From: Cryptomeria japonica
Lineage: Eukaryota > Streptophyta > Pinopsida > Cupressales > Cupressaceae
Length of the DNA stretch: 64,000 nucleotides
Assembly (NCBI RefSeq): GCF_030272615.1
Contig: NC_081408.1
Span: 622,294,476-622,358,475 of the forward strand
Direction of reading: 5' to 3'
Every line of letters starts with the position of its first letter. Within the stretch, counting starts at the first letter, position 1. The notes under the pieces were generated by a model that had not been told where the DNA came from, made no database searches, and saw only the letters and a list, made by a program, of their open reading frames with translations. The translations under genes and the position numbers were made by a program. Shown one piece after another: positions 23,775 to 35,222 of the stretch.

Positions 23775-24125
23775 GAAAGAATATCATCGGAATTTCAATG
23801 GCAAAGAGTAACATGTCTGACAGGAGCGCTATATGCCCGATAGCATTGGCTCATCAGGTGGATGGCAGAATGCCATCAAAATTCTGACAGCAAAGAGTAA
23901 CACATCTGACAGACGTGTTATATGCCCAACGACATTGGCTTGTCAGAATGGCGGTCATCTTCACCGTCGGATGTGTCCTAGTTTCCGTCAGAATTTTGAT
24001 GGCCTAGAGTAATGTTGGAACATTCGATGATAAATTTTTGATGACAATTTTGGTCAGTTGTCTAATGAGATGTAGTCGAAAATCTAATGAATTATCATCG
24101 AAATTCAACCCCAAATGTACTAGTG
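23775..24125 (+). repeat. CACTA right subterminal and terminal repeats
   Basis: Repeated blocks such as TCTGACAG, GGCAAAGAGTAAC and TTTTGATGGCCTAGAGTAA occur in both orientations. They are followed by the 3' terminal inverted repeat, which ends ...GTACTAGTG at 24125. Confidence 0.82.
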
Positions 24126-24304
24126 TGGTGACATTGGACCATATTTTTGACTCCAAGATTATCAAAAGGACTAGGAAAGGAGTCTATAAAGACTACTTGG
24201 TTAAATGGACAAGTCTCCTTGAATCTGAAGCTACATGGATGTCTGAAGGAGATATACTAAAGCATGGAACCACTGTTCAAGCCCTATCCACTCAAGGGAC
24301 TTGA
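24126..24304 (+). pseudogene. pol: Gypsy chromodomain, separated from its pol by the CACTA element
   Basis: The frame reads LDHIFDSKIIKRTRKGVYKD, then YLVKWTSLLESEATWM. This is a chromodomain with the expected aromatic and acidic positions, as at the integrase C-terminus of chromovirus-type Ty3/gypsy elements. The stop is at 24302-24304, and a further GAGTTTTTCCTACCTCGGGA segment could encode a FFLPREYG tail in another frame. In the family this domain guides integration to particular chromatin. Confidence 0.9.
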
Positions 24305-24373
24305 GTTTTTCCTACCTCGGGAGTATGGTGCAGGGGCACTTAGCAATTTTTTTGTTGAGTTTGTTTCCAGGAT

Positions 24374-25945
24374 GTTGGAATCATGTTTTTTGTTTTTTTA
24401 ATAAGGCCAAGAGGCCATTAAGAGTGTTCTCAAATGATTGTAAGGGCCCTAAAAGTCTTTGTTTGGTCAATGTTGGCATCTGAGCTCTTAAGGGTACCAG
24501 GTAGAGCACTTAATAGGATAAGTAGTTTTTGGGTTAATGTAGGTTGGTTGATGTTGTTTTGAGATTGTTAAGGTCATATGAGTCATTTGAGAGTGACCAA
24601 GTTTGGGTTTGAGCAAAGTTGCTCACCTATGCAATAATTTGCAAAAGTTGCTCATAGCAACTTTGCAACATTTTCATACTCCAACGGTTAGTTGGTTGAC
24701 ACAATCAGTTATGAGAATTTGTAACTATTCCAAGGCTAGTATAAGGCTTGGAAATACTGATGATAATTAGTTGTTGAAGGTGGTTGAAGATCTAAAGAGA
24801 ATAAACAATTTTAGTTTCCCATTTGTGTGTGTTCTACCAATTTTTTGTTGTTCTTTGCAAGTTTTTATGACATGTATGGATCAAGCATCCCAAAACAGGG
24901 ACATGGATTATTATTTTGGTGTTTTACCTTCATTTTTTTTTGATTTGGAGTCTTGAAGTGTTGTAGTTTGTGAATAAACTTTGTTTTGTTGCAAGCAGGT
25001 TCAAGAGCCCTAAAAACCCAGGGTTTTGAGAGCAAAATGGCTCCAACCTAATGTTCCTTGGTGGATTTCCACTCTGGAAATCTTGTGTAATTTTAGGTTG
25101 CAATGTATTTTATGTTTTCTTTTTGGTTTTGAGTCAGTGGAAGCCAAATCATAGATTTGCCACCATACCCTAAGCTTGGCACATTGAGTTGGCAAGTGTT
25201 AGGAATCATGGATAACGTGGCCTAATTGGGTGAGTCTAGTGGGTGAAGAAGAAGTATGATTGGTTTGGAATTCCATATGGAAGAACAAACCCCAAACTAT
25301 CATCAATTTACTCAGGCAATCAGACTGGTGAAGGATTTTTTATCAAGCCATGTTTTTAAGGCCTAGAAAGGGGCAAGTAGGCCTAATTAACCAGTAAGGG
25401 TTAGATATGTTAGTTACCAAACCCACCTCAGGTTTTGAGATATTATATGTAAACTCCAAAAGGGTGTCTAGAATTTAAAAGAGTTCATAGGGTTGTTCAA
25501 TAAGTTCAACCAGTGAATGCAGAATACCTCACTCACAGGGCTACTAGAACCGGTTAGGCCTAAAAGTGCAGTTTGTTTGTAAAACACCAAACCAGTAATT
25601 GTCAAAATCCCTTGAGTAAGGAATAGGGTTGTAAATCCATCCAAATAAATCAATCCTAATGTGTGTGGTGTGGGGAATGAAGATCATGTGGTAGAGGGGT
25701 TGAACTCTTAGGTTGAGTGTGAAAGAGAGTGGGAAAACAAGGTCTCTGAAGCAAGAAAATGAAACTCACAAAACAACAAAAACTTATCCTAGCCTAAGGA
25801 CCTTGGGAAGGTCAGAGAGGGTAAGTCTTTCAAACCCTTAGAGAGTGTGAGGTGTAGAATCATTAGATGGTTCTTGTGTATCTTGGAGGAGATACTTAGA
25901 CAAGGTAGCACAAACTGGTGAGAGACAATCCACTCTACATCACTT
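24374..25945 (+). repeat. Probable gypsy 3' LTR region and unresolved sequence
   Basis: A TGTTGG-type LTR start at 24374 follows the gypsy tail, which is the right order for a 3' LTR. I cannot find its end or a matching 5' LTR. The sequence to about 25200 is non-coding and LTR-like. From 25200 to 25945 I see nothing definite up to the point where element B Gag begins. Confidence 0.4.
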
Positions 25946-28255
25946 GTGAAGGCCCTCGGTAAAGAAAACATGAAGAAATCTCATAAATCAAGAAGAAGGA
26001 ATTTTAGAATAAAAAATAGCCTATACACATTTGAGGATGATGCCACTGGTGAAGAAAGTGTGTCTGATGAGTGTTGTTGTGAGGATGAAAGAGAAGCCAA
26101 CCTATTTATGGTACAAGAGGAACTGGATAAAGAACATATGACTAGTGATGATGAAGAGGAAGTTGAAGTTGAGGTAGTTTTTGAAGGTGAACTTGTGAAT
26201 GCACTTGAAGAACTTGGAAAAGTGAGGAAAGAATACAAAATGTGTAGGAACAAGACCGATTGAATAAGTGTCTTGAGGATTTTGAGAAAAACATTAAAAA
26301 TCTAAGAATACAATTTGATTAAGTTAAAAGAATGTATGAGGTGAAAAAATCAGATTTGGAAGTTAAGGAGAAGGAGTATCAAAATTTGGAGCAAGAAATT
26401 GTGAGTCTTAGAAAAGATCTTGAGAGATACACTGATGAGATCAAGGTGAGAATCAAGTATAAGGGCAGCACCAACACATTGGATAAGATGTTGAACAAGA
26501 AAAAAAACTCCAAGGATAACGAATGTGTTGGATATGATGTTGGTCAATGTTCTACAAGTTGTTGGCATTTCTGTTTATTTATGTTGTGATTGTCATTGAT
26601 GGACACACACTTGTATTGAGATCTCCTTTATATGTATGAGCCTGAGCTCAACTGGTATTTGTTCCAACCGGTATGTTGTATACTAGTCTTTAGACTAGTG
26701 ATGATTTTGCAGAATGTGTTTCCCGGTCTGAAGCGGCATATCAACCCCAAGCGGTTCATAGATCCCAAGCGGTATGAGGGAGCAAAGTGGCACAACACAT
26801 TCTTACCAGTCTTCATTTTGTCAAACTGGCAACCGGTAATACTCTGTGATGAGTTACCAACCAGCATTTTGTGATGAGTTACCAATCCACCGATTGTTTG
26901 ACGGTGCTGACACATTGACAGTGCTTTTTGTGTCATGTTACTGAGTATGTCTAGATTCATTGAACCTAGGAAATTGTAATGTAATCCTATTGGACCGACA
27001 TGAAATCAGATTCCTTTAAAAGGACATCATGTCTAGGGTTTTAAGTTGTTGTTGAAAGGGTTAATGTCGTGCTAGGGTTTAAGGTGGATGTTGAGTTGTT
27101 GCAAGAAAGATCTTATCTGAGAAGATCAAGTTGTAACTGAGAAAGAGATAGAGAAGACTGAAGTAATGCTGGAATGCATTAACTATGAGCAACACTGGAT
27201 CTAACCAAGCAGTTTGTGCTATTAGATAGATCAAACACTTGTTGATTACTCACATCTTTGACAAGTTTGTAGCCCTTAACCGAGTAGACCTCAAAGCCTT
27301 TGTAAAATTCTCTAACAAGGTGGTTCACTCCTGTGAATCTAAAATCCTCTAACAAGGTATTCTTTAATCAGACTTATCTCCTAACAGGATCTGTTCTGGT
27401 GAAGAACATTGTAAGACCTTAACCAGTCTGGTTTCTATCCTGTAGATAGTGACTTGTGAGTTCCATCTCACTGTGGTTTTTCCCAGTTGGGTTTCCACAT
27501 CAAATATCTTGTGTTATGGTTGTATTGCTTTTGGGGGTGAATGCTTTATTCACATTTTGGTTTGCATGTGTGGTAACTGATCTGTCTGTTAGACTGTTTT
27601 ACCGGTTTATCTTTAGATTGTGTAAGTGTTTTAGTGCAGTGATTTTTGGCATACTAATTCACCCCCCCCTCTTAGTATTCCTCACAAGTAAGGACTCATC
27701 AAGCAAAGAAATTCACTTTACCTCTTCAAGTGAAAATGGTAAAGGACAAACTTTCACTATCAGCAAGTCCACTGAGAAGAAGACATAAGTTGTTACTACA
27801 AAGGGGAAACATGTTGATCCAAAAGGTAAAGCCAAAGTGAATTATGGAGGCTTCTTAAAGGTTAGGGACATGAGAAAGATCTCAAGAAGATTGAGTTATG
27901 CTGCTCCAAGGAGACCAATGAGAAACAAATTCAATAATTATTGGTATGTACCTCAATTACATGGCTACGATTACAAAAGTAATACTTATGGTCATAGAAT
28001 TGTAGAATGTAGGCTTATGCCTAGGTTTCCTCCTAGTTATGAAAGTATAAATCCTTTTTATGCTCTTAGAGATGTAGATACCATTTGTTATCATTGCAAT
28101 GGTGTTGGTCATAGAAGTTATGAGTGTAGGAGAAAAATGTCTCAATCCTATAGCAATTTCTCAAGTTCATCATTCAATGGGAATGTCAAATGTTATCATT
28201 GTCAAAACTTTGGTCATATAGAAAAGCATTGTAAACTTAGAGCAGCTAAACAAAA
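25946..28255 (+). pseudogene. gag: Element B (Ty1/copia) Gag, C-terminal half, 5' truncated and split
   Basis: The fragment starts inside Gag, with no capsid domain and no 5' LTR. It has an acidic coiled-coil part (LVNALEELGKVRKEYKMC, then LEVKEKEYQNLEQEIVSLRKD), interrupted at 26559 by a solo LTR. It resumes at 27685 and carries two CCHC zinc knuckles, CYHCNGVGHRSYEC and CYHCQNFGHIEKHC. Frameshifts and stops occur near 26262 and 27786. It is collinear with the protease and integrase downstream. Confidence 0.88.
26560..27684 (+). mobile_element. Solo LTR (1,125 bp) of the element C family inside Gag of B
   Basis: It begins TGTTGGCATT and ends with the C-run CACCCCCCCCTCTTAG then TATTCCTCA. 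A perfect 5-bp target duplication CAAGT flanks it at 26555-26559 and 27685-27689. The start resembles the element C LTR (both share GATTGTCATTGATGGACACA). It holds the two-part hairpin at 27472-27499 and the TAAC-AGGT repeat array at about 27270-27420. Confidence 0.93.
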
Positions 28256-29038
28256 GAAGAAATTGTCAACCTTGGAACCAAAATTCAGTTTAGATCATAA
28301 AAAAATAGTAGAGAAGAAGAAAGAAACAAAATATGTTTGGGTAGAAAGAGAAATTGACAAGGCTGATTCAAGTTTGATTGTCCAAACTGCCCTACAGGTA
28401 GAAAGAAATAACTTATGGGTAGTAGACAGTGGCTACTCCAACCACATTATTGGTGACAAGAAAAAATTCCTTAAGATTGAAGATTGGAATGGAGGCTCAT
28501 TAAGGTTTGGAAACAACTCTTCAATCAAAATAAAAGGCAAGGGTACACTAAGCATAGATGGAAAATTAAAAGCACATGATGTATATTATGTGAAAGGTCT
28601 AAAACACAATCTGTTGAGTGTAAGTCAAATGTGTGACAAAGGATACAAGTTTAAATTTGACTCAAAAGGATGTGAGATCAGAAAAGAAAGCAATGGAAAA
28701 TTAGTTGCTAAAGGAAGGAGGACTAATGGTAATGTGTATAACTTAACGGAACGTTTTGAATCTCATTGTATGATGGGACAAGTTGATGAGAGTTGGTTGT
28801 GGTATAGAAGGTTAGGTCATATTAATTTTGACAATCTTGTCAAGGTGAGAAAGAGAGGGTATGTTAGGCACATACCTCTGATTATCAAACCAACAAGCAC
28901 TTTTTTTTATGAGTGTTAAAGAGGAAAGAAAACTAAAGTGAATTTCAGAACAAAGGAGTACTTAACAACAAGACCTTTAGAACTTATGCATAGGGACTTG
29001 TGTGGTCCAACTAGAACAAAAGCTTTAAAAATACTTTA
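28256..29038 (+). pseudogene. pol: Element B protease and integrase N-terminal part
   Basis: The protease active-site motif reads VVDSGYSNHIIGD, with the catalytic DSG kept. The GAG-pre-integrase segment follows (LLSVSQMCDKGYKFKF, then LWYRRLGHINFDNL). The HHCC zinc site is degenerate: the first His is Tyr and the first Cys is Phe. A stop at 28918-28920 precedes the first catalytic Asp of integrase, seen in LMHRDLCGPTRTK. Element C then interrupts the gene at 29038. The gene resumes at 36371. Confidence 0.9.
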
Positions 29039-30154
29039 TGTTGGCATTTTGATGATGTTTGTACCCAGTTGTGATTGTCATTGATGGACACACACTTATT
29101 GAGTTATTCTCAACCAGTAATATGTGATGTATTGTTCAAACCAGTATTATATATCATTGTATTCATAGTCTTCATTTATAGAAGACTATCGGTGTTTGCA
29201 GAAGGAGCTTACCGATCAAAGCATGACCGAGGACCTCAAGCGGTATGAGGACTTAAAGTGGTATGAGGACCCCAAGTGGCAATCAATCTTTTTAAGATCG
29301 TAACACTATGTTCTAGTTACTAGTCTTTGTTTGTAAACTGGTAATCGTTATACTTTGTTTTGTTAACTGGCAAACTTGTAAAGTGTGATGAGTTATCATC
29401 CACCGACATCGATGCGGTGATTCTGTGTCGTGTTACAAATTGTGTCTAATGTACCTAGGAAATTGTAGTCTAATCTTATTGGACCGACATGAAATCAGAC
29501 TCCTATTTAAGGACATCATATCTAGGATTTTGAGTGTGTGGTGTAAGAAGATTAGGTCTTTGCAAGAAGGTATCTTGCAACAAAGGTTGAATGTGTCAAG
29601 GATAGAAGACTAAAGTAATGTTGCAATGCATTAACAGAGAGCAATCAAGGATCTAACTAAGCATTTTGTGCTACTTTGTAGATCACTTACTTGTTGATTA
29701 CTAATCTCTTCGACAAGTCAGAAACCCTTAACCAGGTTGGCTCAGTCAAGCCTGTTCAAAATCATCTAACAAGGTGGTTCATAGTTGTGGATCTGAAGTC
29801 CTTTAACTAGGTAGTCTTTAATAGGACTTATCTCCTAATAGAGATCGAGATTCCTAACAGGATATGTTCTAGTGTAGAACATTGTAAGGCCTTAATCAGT
29901 CTGATTTCTATTCTGCAGATAGTATACTTGTGAATTTTACTCACCGTAGTTTTTCCCATTTGGGTTTCCACGTCAAAATATATTGTGTTATGGTGATTGT
30001 GTTATTGTGGGTGAATGCTTTATTTTCTATTTGGCTTGTTTATGTATTAACCAGTTTACTATTTAAGGGGCTATACTGGTCTGCAATAAAACTGCTTAAG
30101 TGTTTAGTAAGGTTTTTGGTTATACTAATTCACCCCCCCTCTTAGTATTCATCA
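29039..30154 (+). repeat. Element C 5' LTR (1,116 bp)
   Basis: Starts TGTTGGCATTTTGATGATG and ends ATTCATCA after the CACCCCCCCTCTTAG block. It contains a TAAC-AGGT repeat array (about 29725-29900) and the conserved hairpin at 29945-29972. Confidence 0.94.
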
Positions 30155-30156
30155 TT

Positions 30157-30169
30157 TGGTATCAAAGCC
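30157..30169 (+). promoter_or_regulatory. Element C primer binding site
   Basis: TGGTATCAAAGCC, two bases after the LTR, is the initiator-Met tRNA type site with one change from the usual TGGTATCAGAGC. Element D carries the same variant. Confidence 0.92.
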
Positions 30170-30197
30170 AACCTTTCTTTAAGTCTAACCACTTGAA

Positions 30198-31501
30198 ATG
30201 AGATATGGGGAATACAACATGAGGGAACTCACTCACCGTCTTGCGGAATCTGAGAGAGCCTATGATAAACTTAAGGTCAAGTATAAATCCTCTTTAGCCA
30301 AAAGAAGAGAACTTGCTGAGCAAATGCTGGAAATTACTTAAAATAGCTCTTTTGATGAAGCAAACATGGATGCCCTAGTCGAAGAAGTGGAGAAACTGAA
30401 TGAGTCCAAAACTAACCTGAGGAGGGAGCTGGAAGGATTCACCATTAGGATGAGTTAGGAACTGGAAAACCAAAGAAAAGTTGAGGATCTAGTGAAGGAC
30501 AAGGAGCACGAGATCTTTAAGTTGAATCAAGAAATTGGCACCATTACCACTTATCTACAAGAGGGTAAGGAAGAGAAAGAAGAAATGCAAGCAAAACTCA
30601 ATGCAGCCATTTCTCATAATGAAACCCTAATAAAGACCAATGAAGCTCTTTCCAAAGAACTTGCTGAGACAAAGGAGATACTTGCAAAGTTCAACTGGAG
30701 CACTGCAAAATTGGACCAAAATATAGAATCAATGAAGCCATCAAGGGATACCACTGGAATTGGTTTCTTTGCATATGAGGAAGGTGAATCCTCTGGAACC
30801 AATATTGATACATCAAAAGAGAAACTGGTACCTAAGAAAAACAACAAAAGAAAAAGTAAGTCAAAGTTCAAACCTGTATGCTTTAACTGTCATAAGGAAG
30901 GACATACTGCCAATGTATGTAGGAGAAAGACTTATAATAATTTCCCTTACATGCAAAACAATGTGTATGACCACAAGGCTAGAACTGGCAAATTTAATTG
31001 TCATTGTTATACATGCAACAAGTTTGGGCATAGATCTTTTGAGTGTAGATCGGTTATGAACAACCCTAGAGGTTATGCACAAAGATCAAAAGGATTTTTC
31101 CAAGAACCTCTTATGAATTGGAACCAAACTAGTATAGAACCTATGACCACTAGTTAAATGGTTATGGAGCGACAAATGGTTGGAGTGCAACCTGAGTGAT
31201 CTGTCGTGGTAGCGGTCACACTGCTGCAGCATGTAAGAGAAAGAATGGAAAGGTGAACACCGAACCATGGAGAGCACCTAGTATGGTATGCTATCATTGT
31301 CACAAACTAGGACATCTTGTCAAAGCATGCAGACTAAGACAGAATCCATCAGAAGACAAATGGATTGACCTAGAAGGAAAAGGAAAGGTTGATGTTGAAA
31401 CCGTTAAGGCAGATATGAATAAAACTTGGAAAAAGAAATCTGAAGAGAAGCCACAAGATGTACTAGTTTCTGCACCCAGTGTGGAGACCCCTGAATCATA
31501 A
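30198..31501 (+). pseudogene. gag: Element C shortened Gag: coiled coil plus zinc knuckles, no capsid domain
   Basis: The frame from ATG at 30198 to 31157 (320 codons) has two internal stops (near 30339 and 30458). It begins directly with a heptad-rich coiled coil (SERAYDKLKVKYKSSLAKRR, ETLIKTNEALSKELAETKEI). It then carries the TGIGFFAYEEGESS linker and CCHC knuckles CFNCHKEGHTANVC and CYTCNKFGHRSFEC. A frameshift leads to 31196-31501 with a partial knuckle (CRGSGHTAAAC) and CYHCHKLGHLVKAC. The N-terminal UBN2/capsid part of normal copia Gag is absent. Element D has the same layout. Confidence 0.85.
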
Positions 31502-31970
31502 AATTGAGCCTCGAAAAGCTTAAGGGGGAATATATTGGTAACAATGTTTTGAACCCCCAGAGTATATCGATAAAGTTCTTTTATTGGTATTGGTTACTTG
31601 TCGACCAACAGAAGAAATGAAGTGGTAAAAGGTAAAATTAGGGTTTGTACCCTAAAGGTGATGCATTTATTATGGTAGGTAGGAGCACATATATAGGTGA
31701 CACTTGTAGTCATTTTTACTTACCTATTTTCGAAGAAGCATTTATCTAACCTGAGCATCACAACAAAAGAGATCAATCTTGCATTCGAAGAAATCTAGGA
31801 AGGAATCTTTTGCAAGACCCAGTAGTCATTTCAAGCTATCCAGAGTGGAGTTCAGAGTGGTAAAGTAAGCTTTTGGAGAAGTGGGTTGTGCTCGACATCG
31901 GCGAACCCTAGTTTAGAGTGAAAAGGTATTTTTTCATTGAATCACTCTTATCATTTGAAATTATTTAGAC
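31502..31970 (+). promoter_or_regulatory. Gag-ORF2 gap with TATA-like box
   Basis: About 470 bp separates Gag from ORF2. A TATATA core (CACATATATAGGTG) lies at 31690-31695, about 280 bp before the ORF2 ATG. The corresponding gap of element D has a TATATA core at 46213-46218 on its own strand and shares an ATTAGGGTTT block and an AGTCATTT block. An internal promoter for ORF2 is possible. This is inference. Confidence 0.4.
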
Positions 31971-34969
31971 ATGGCTTCTACATCCAAAGTCTCTTCTAGT
32001 TCTTCTGCACTCGAGGAGTCATCTGAATCTCTTAGGAAGAAGTTGAAATACAATGCCCTATCTCAAGTTCCCAGTGGAGTCATTGATGAAGGGGATGTTT
32101 CTAGTTATATTGATTGTGGACTGGAAGACCTAGGGTCTCTAGTGATTCACTCCCAGTTGATATTGTTCTATAGAGAAGATAAGAAGATTAAATTGGAGTA
32201 CAACATGATCAAGATGAAGAAACTCCACAATGCAGTATATTTTCTCGAAGAATTCACAGAAAATCATATAAGAATCATTCTTAGTAGGGTTCATGGTGAC
32301 AAGATGTATCTTGAGCGAACCCATGATATCACACTAGAGGCAATCCATGTCATGACCGGTTTTTGTAATATTGGGGAAGTCCCTATTCTTCGTAAGATCA
32401 TAAAAGCCAAAGTGGATGATCTCGCCAGTTCTATGACCGACAAGCGGGCAATGACTGTAAACACCATAAGAGATGACTTGGTGAAGTATGCATTCATGGT
32501 GATCGGGTATAGATTATTCTATGCCAGCAGAATGAATTATGTTCCTATAGTTGCGGTGCATATCGCTTATTGAATGGTCAAGGAAGATGCAAAGTGCGAC
32601 TTGTGTACCTACATGCAAAAACAACTCATGGAGAATTTGAAATCCATCAAAGAGGACAAGGAACTTAGGTTCAAGTTTGTTCAACTACTTGTCGGGTTGT
32701 TTTTCTACTTTCGAGGGTATTTTTTGGGAGTTGGTGATGTTCAATGGTCAAGTGACCTACCAGTTACTAGACAAATCAAGGAGAGTTTGCAAGTAGTGGG
32801 ATCTACTTATCTAGAGATTCTGAAGAAGTATTTTGATGAGTTCAGATTGAAGATGAACCAGATAACAAGGCTATCAGGTGACGAGGTTAAGAAGTATGAA
32901 GATGATATATATTTCACTATCAAATTGGATCATTGCATAATGGAAGTGGTTGAGCCAAGAAAAGAGGAAGTTGAGCCTATGGGCTATGAAGTGGTGAACA
33001 ATATACTCATTGGGTATGCCTCTACCCTACTTGCTTCACTTCTTGATCCAAAGAAGAAGAGGACCAGTACCTACTCTGAGAGAGTTAATCCTCCTAAAGT
33101 ACAAAAGAAGAAGAAGAGGAAAGTTATGCCATCGGCATCGACACCAGTTACATTTGCTGCCAGTCCAAAAGTGACCAAGAGGTCACCAACTAAGAAAAAG
33201 CCGAAGGCTCTTCTGCCAAAGGTATTTGAGAGGAAGAGGAAAACTGAGAATGAAGCACAAGATTCAGTAGACACTGAATTGGAAGATGAAATAAAGAAGG
33301 TGATGCAATCGAGTAAGAATACCAAACTAACTAGTAATGTACCTGCAACCACTGCACCGATAAATATTGACATTGCTTCTTACAAGCCTATGACACATTG
33401 TCAAAGGACTATAAAGAATATTAGAAGGAAAGTTCTTGATGATCTAAAATATTATTTTGATGATTTTAATGGTACTGAAAAGTAGGAAGTAGAGAAAGAA
33501 CTCATTAAGTATTTATGTGTTAATGATCAGTCTCCAACTGATATTAAACCTATAGTTTCTAAGTCTTTGTATGATTCTTTGGACAATAAGTGGCGCATTG
33601 CCATTGAAAAGGACCAAACAATTAGGGAGCAAATTTTTGCTTAATATTTTCCTGATGCCTCCAATTCTGAATTATTTGATATTCTTGATCGGTACAAAGG
33701 CACTTTTTTTATGAGAAGGAGAAAGAAGATAAGGAGAAAGTTGATAAGGAGAAATCTAAAAAAGAAAAAGTGGAGAAAGAGAAAGAGGAAAAAGAGAAAG
33801 AGGAAAAAGAGAAAGCGGAGAAAGAGAAAGTTGAGAAAGAGAAAGTGGAGAAGGAGAAAATGGAGAAGGAGAAAGAGGAGACAGAGAAAGTGGAAAAGGA
33901 GAAAATAGAGAAGGAGAAAGCGGAGAAGGAGAAGGAGAAAGTAGAGAAGGAGAAAGTGGAAAAGGAGAAGGAGAAAGCAAAAAAGGAGAAAGTGGAGAAA
34001 GAGAAGGCTGACAAGGAGGCCAAGGAGAAAGAAGAGAAAGAAAAGAAGAGACAAGAAGAGATCAAAGCAAAGGAAGAAGGACAGACTCCCGAGACTCCCA
34101 AGGCAACCTAGGATCAAGCTAAACAGGTTGATCTTACCAGTCATAATGAATTGACTCTTGCCTGTCTCACCAAATCTGTAGATGAAAATGAGCTACTGAG
34201 AAGTATTCAACTTGCTCAAGAAATATTGGAGGAACAAAGAAGGAAGAAAGAAAAAGATGTTATTCAACTTGTTGTTGATACTCTTTCAACCTTAGTCCCC
34301 GACTGATCTTTCCGATACCAATTCTTCACTAGCCTAGTTGAAGCTTCTATGCACGATAGTGGGTGGTCAAGTACAATCATTGGAAGATGTTGCCCAGGCT
34401 ACTACAAAGAAAAAAAAAGAAAAGGTACTAAAATTTGCATTGGTGAAGAAATTTAATGAAGACAAAGACAAGTTGATCCACCAAAAAGATGATATTAGTC
34501 TGGCAATGGCTGAAGGACATAAACTTTGGAGCAAAATCTGTCAGCCCGACCTATTCTGTGATGATGCTATGAAGAAGAAAGTTCAACTCCAATTGGAACT
34601 AAATCAGTATATAGAGACCTTCAAAGTACCATATGATTCCTTCACAGTGTATGGGTAGACTGTACAGACTCACAGGCACCAGATTGCCATGATTGATTCA
34701 GAGATCTGTAAACGGACTCAAGATTACAAGAACTTCAGTTGCTTTTATTACCTAAGTTGTAGATTCTTCAGAAGTGTTTTCTAAACATGGAAGCCATCAT
34801 TGTCACATAGGAATTGAGCACTATAGATGTCAAGGAGGAGTTAGCATTCCAGATGAAGACTTGGAGTGAAATTGTTGCCTCACTCCTAGATACTTGGTCT
34901 ACAGACATGAAGGAATTTCTGAAAAACTTTAAATTCATTTTTGAAAATTTTTACTCATTATTGTCATAA
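31971..34969 (+). pseudogene. Element C ORF2: unrecognised protein of about 1000 codons, homologous to element D ORF2
   Basis: From MASTSKVSSSSS the frame is open to 33485 except for one TGA (32571-32573). A few stops and a frameshift in a T7 run at 33703-33709 follow, then a Glu/Lys-rich helix segment (33710-34070), and the frame ends at TAA 34967-34969 (FENFYSLLS). Blocks shared with element D are YIDCGLEDLG, LSRVHGDKMYLER with ITLEAIHVMTG, VKEDAKCDLC, EPMGYEV followed by a Lys-rich patch, and a similar C-terminus. The middle has basic patches (KKKKRK, PTKKKPKA). No protease, integrase, RT, envelope signal or membrane motif is visible. I do not recognise the family. Confidence 0.75.
33710..34070 (+). 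repeat. Glu/Lys codon repeat and polypurine tract in element C ORF2
   Basis: About 360 bases are almost entirely purine on the plus strand, built from GAGAAAG-type units of about 15-18 bp. In the ORF2 frame this encodes repeating EKEK(V/A/M/E) units expected to form a single charged alpha helix. The other two frames give Arg/Lys-rich products, and the opposite strand gives Ser/Phe/Leu-rich ones. Those are shadows. Confidence 0.85.
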
Positions 34970-35222
34970 ACATATACTCTGTTTTCATGTTATGCAATAT
35001 GATTTTGGTAAATCTCTGTGGCATGTTTGCATTACTTTGTCATTGTTGGCAAAGGGGGAGTGGTATTGACTAAAAATTTTACATTTACATTCTTGTAATT
35101 TGGCAAAGGGAGTAGTGCATATGCTTAGGGGGAGTAATTTTGATTATGGCATCATTTTTGTTTTGTAAGCACTTAGATGACAAATTTTCCTAAGTGTTGC
35201 CATCAATGCCAAAGGGGGAGAT
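34970..35222 (+). other. Element C 3' untranslated region with repeated polypurine tracts
   Basis: Four AAAGGGGGAG-like tracts occur near 35050, 35105, 35127 and 35213. The last one, GCCAAAGGGGGAGAT, abuts the 3' LTR and is the likely plus-strand primer. Confidence 0.8.

Larger units (their letters stand above)
7618..24125 (+). mobile_element. CACTA (En/Spm-type) DNA transposon containing a nested retroelement
   Basis: The left end reads CACTAATACATTTGG. The right end, on the opposite strand, reads CACTAGTACATTTGG, giving terminal inverted repeats with 14 of 15 bases equal. The 3-bp target duplication is CGG on the left (7615-7617) and TGG on the right (24126-24128), one transition apart. 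Repeats resembling GTCAGAATTTTGATGGC lie near both ends. A TNP2-like transposase pseudogene is at 20565-23014. The insertion splits a gypsy pol exactly at 7617/24126. Without the nested element E the transposon is about 11.3 kb. The transposase is decayed, so the element is not autonomous. Confidence 0.9.

Noticed and set aside
25981-26253. Ser-rich minus-strand frame opposite element B Gag
   Set aside because: Shadow of the acidic Gag coding strand, which connects to zinc knuckles and protease downstream.
33641-34144. Long Leu/Phe/Ser frames on the minus strand opposite the Glu/Lys segment
   Set aside because: They are the complement of the polypurine repeat and have no independent support. 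The ORF2 frame on the plus strand is continuous with homologous blocks.
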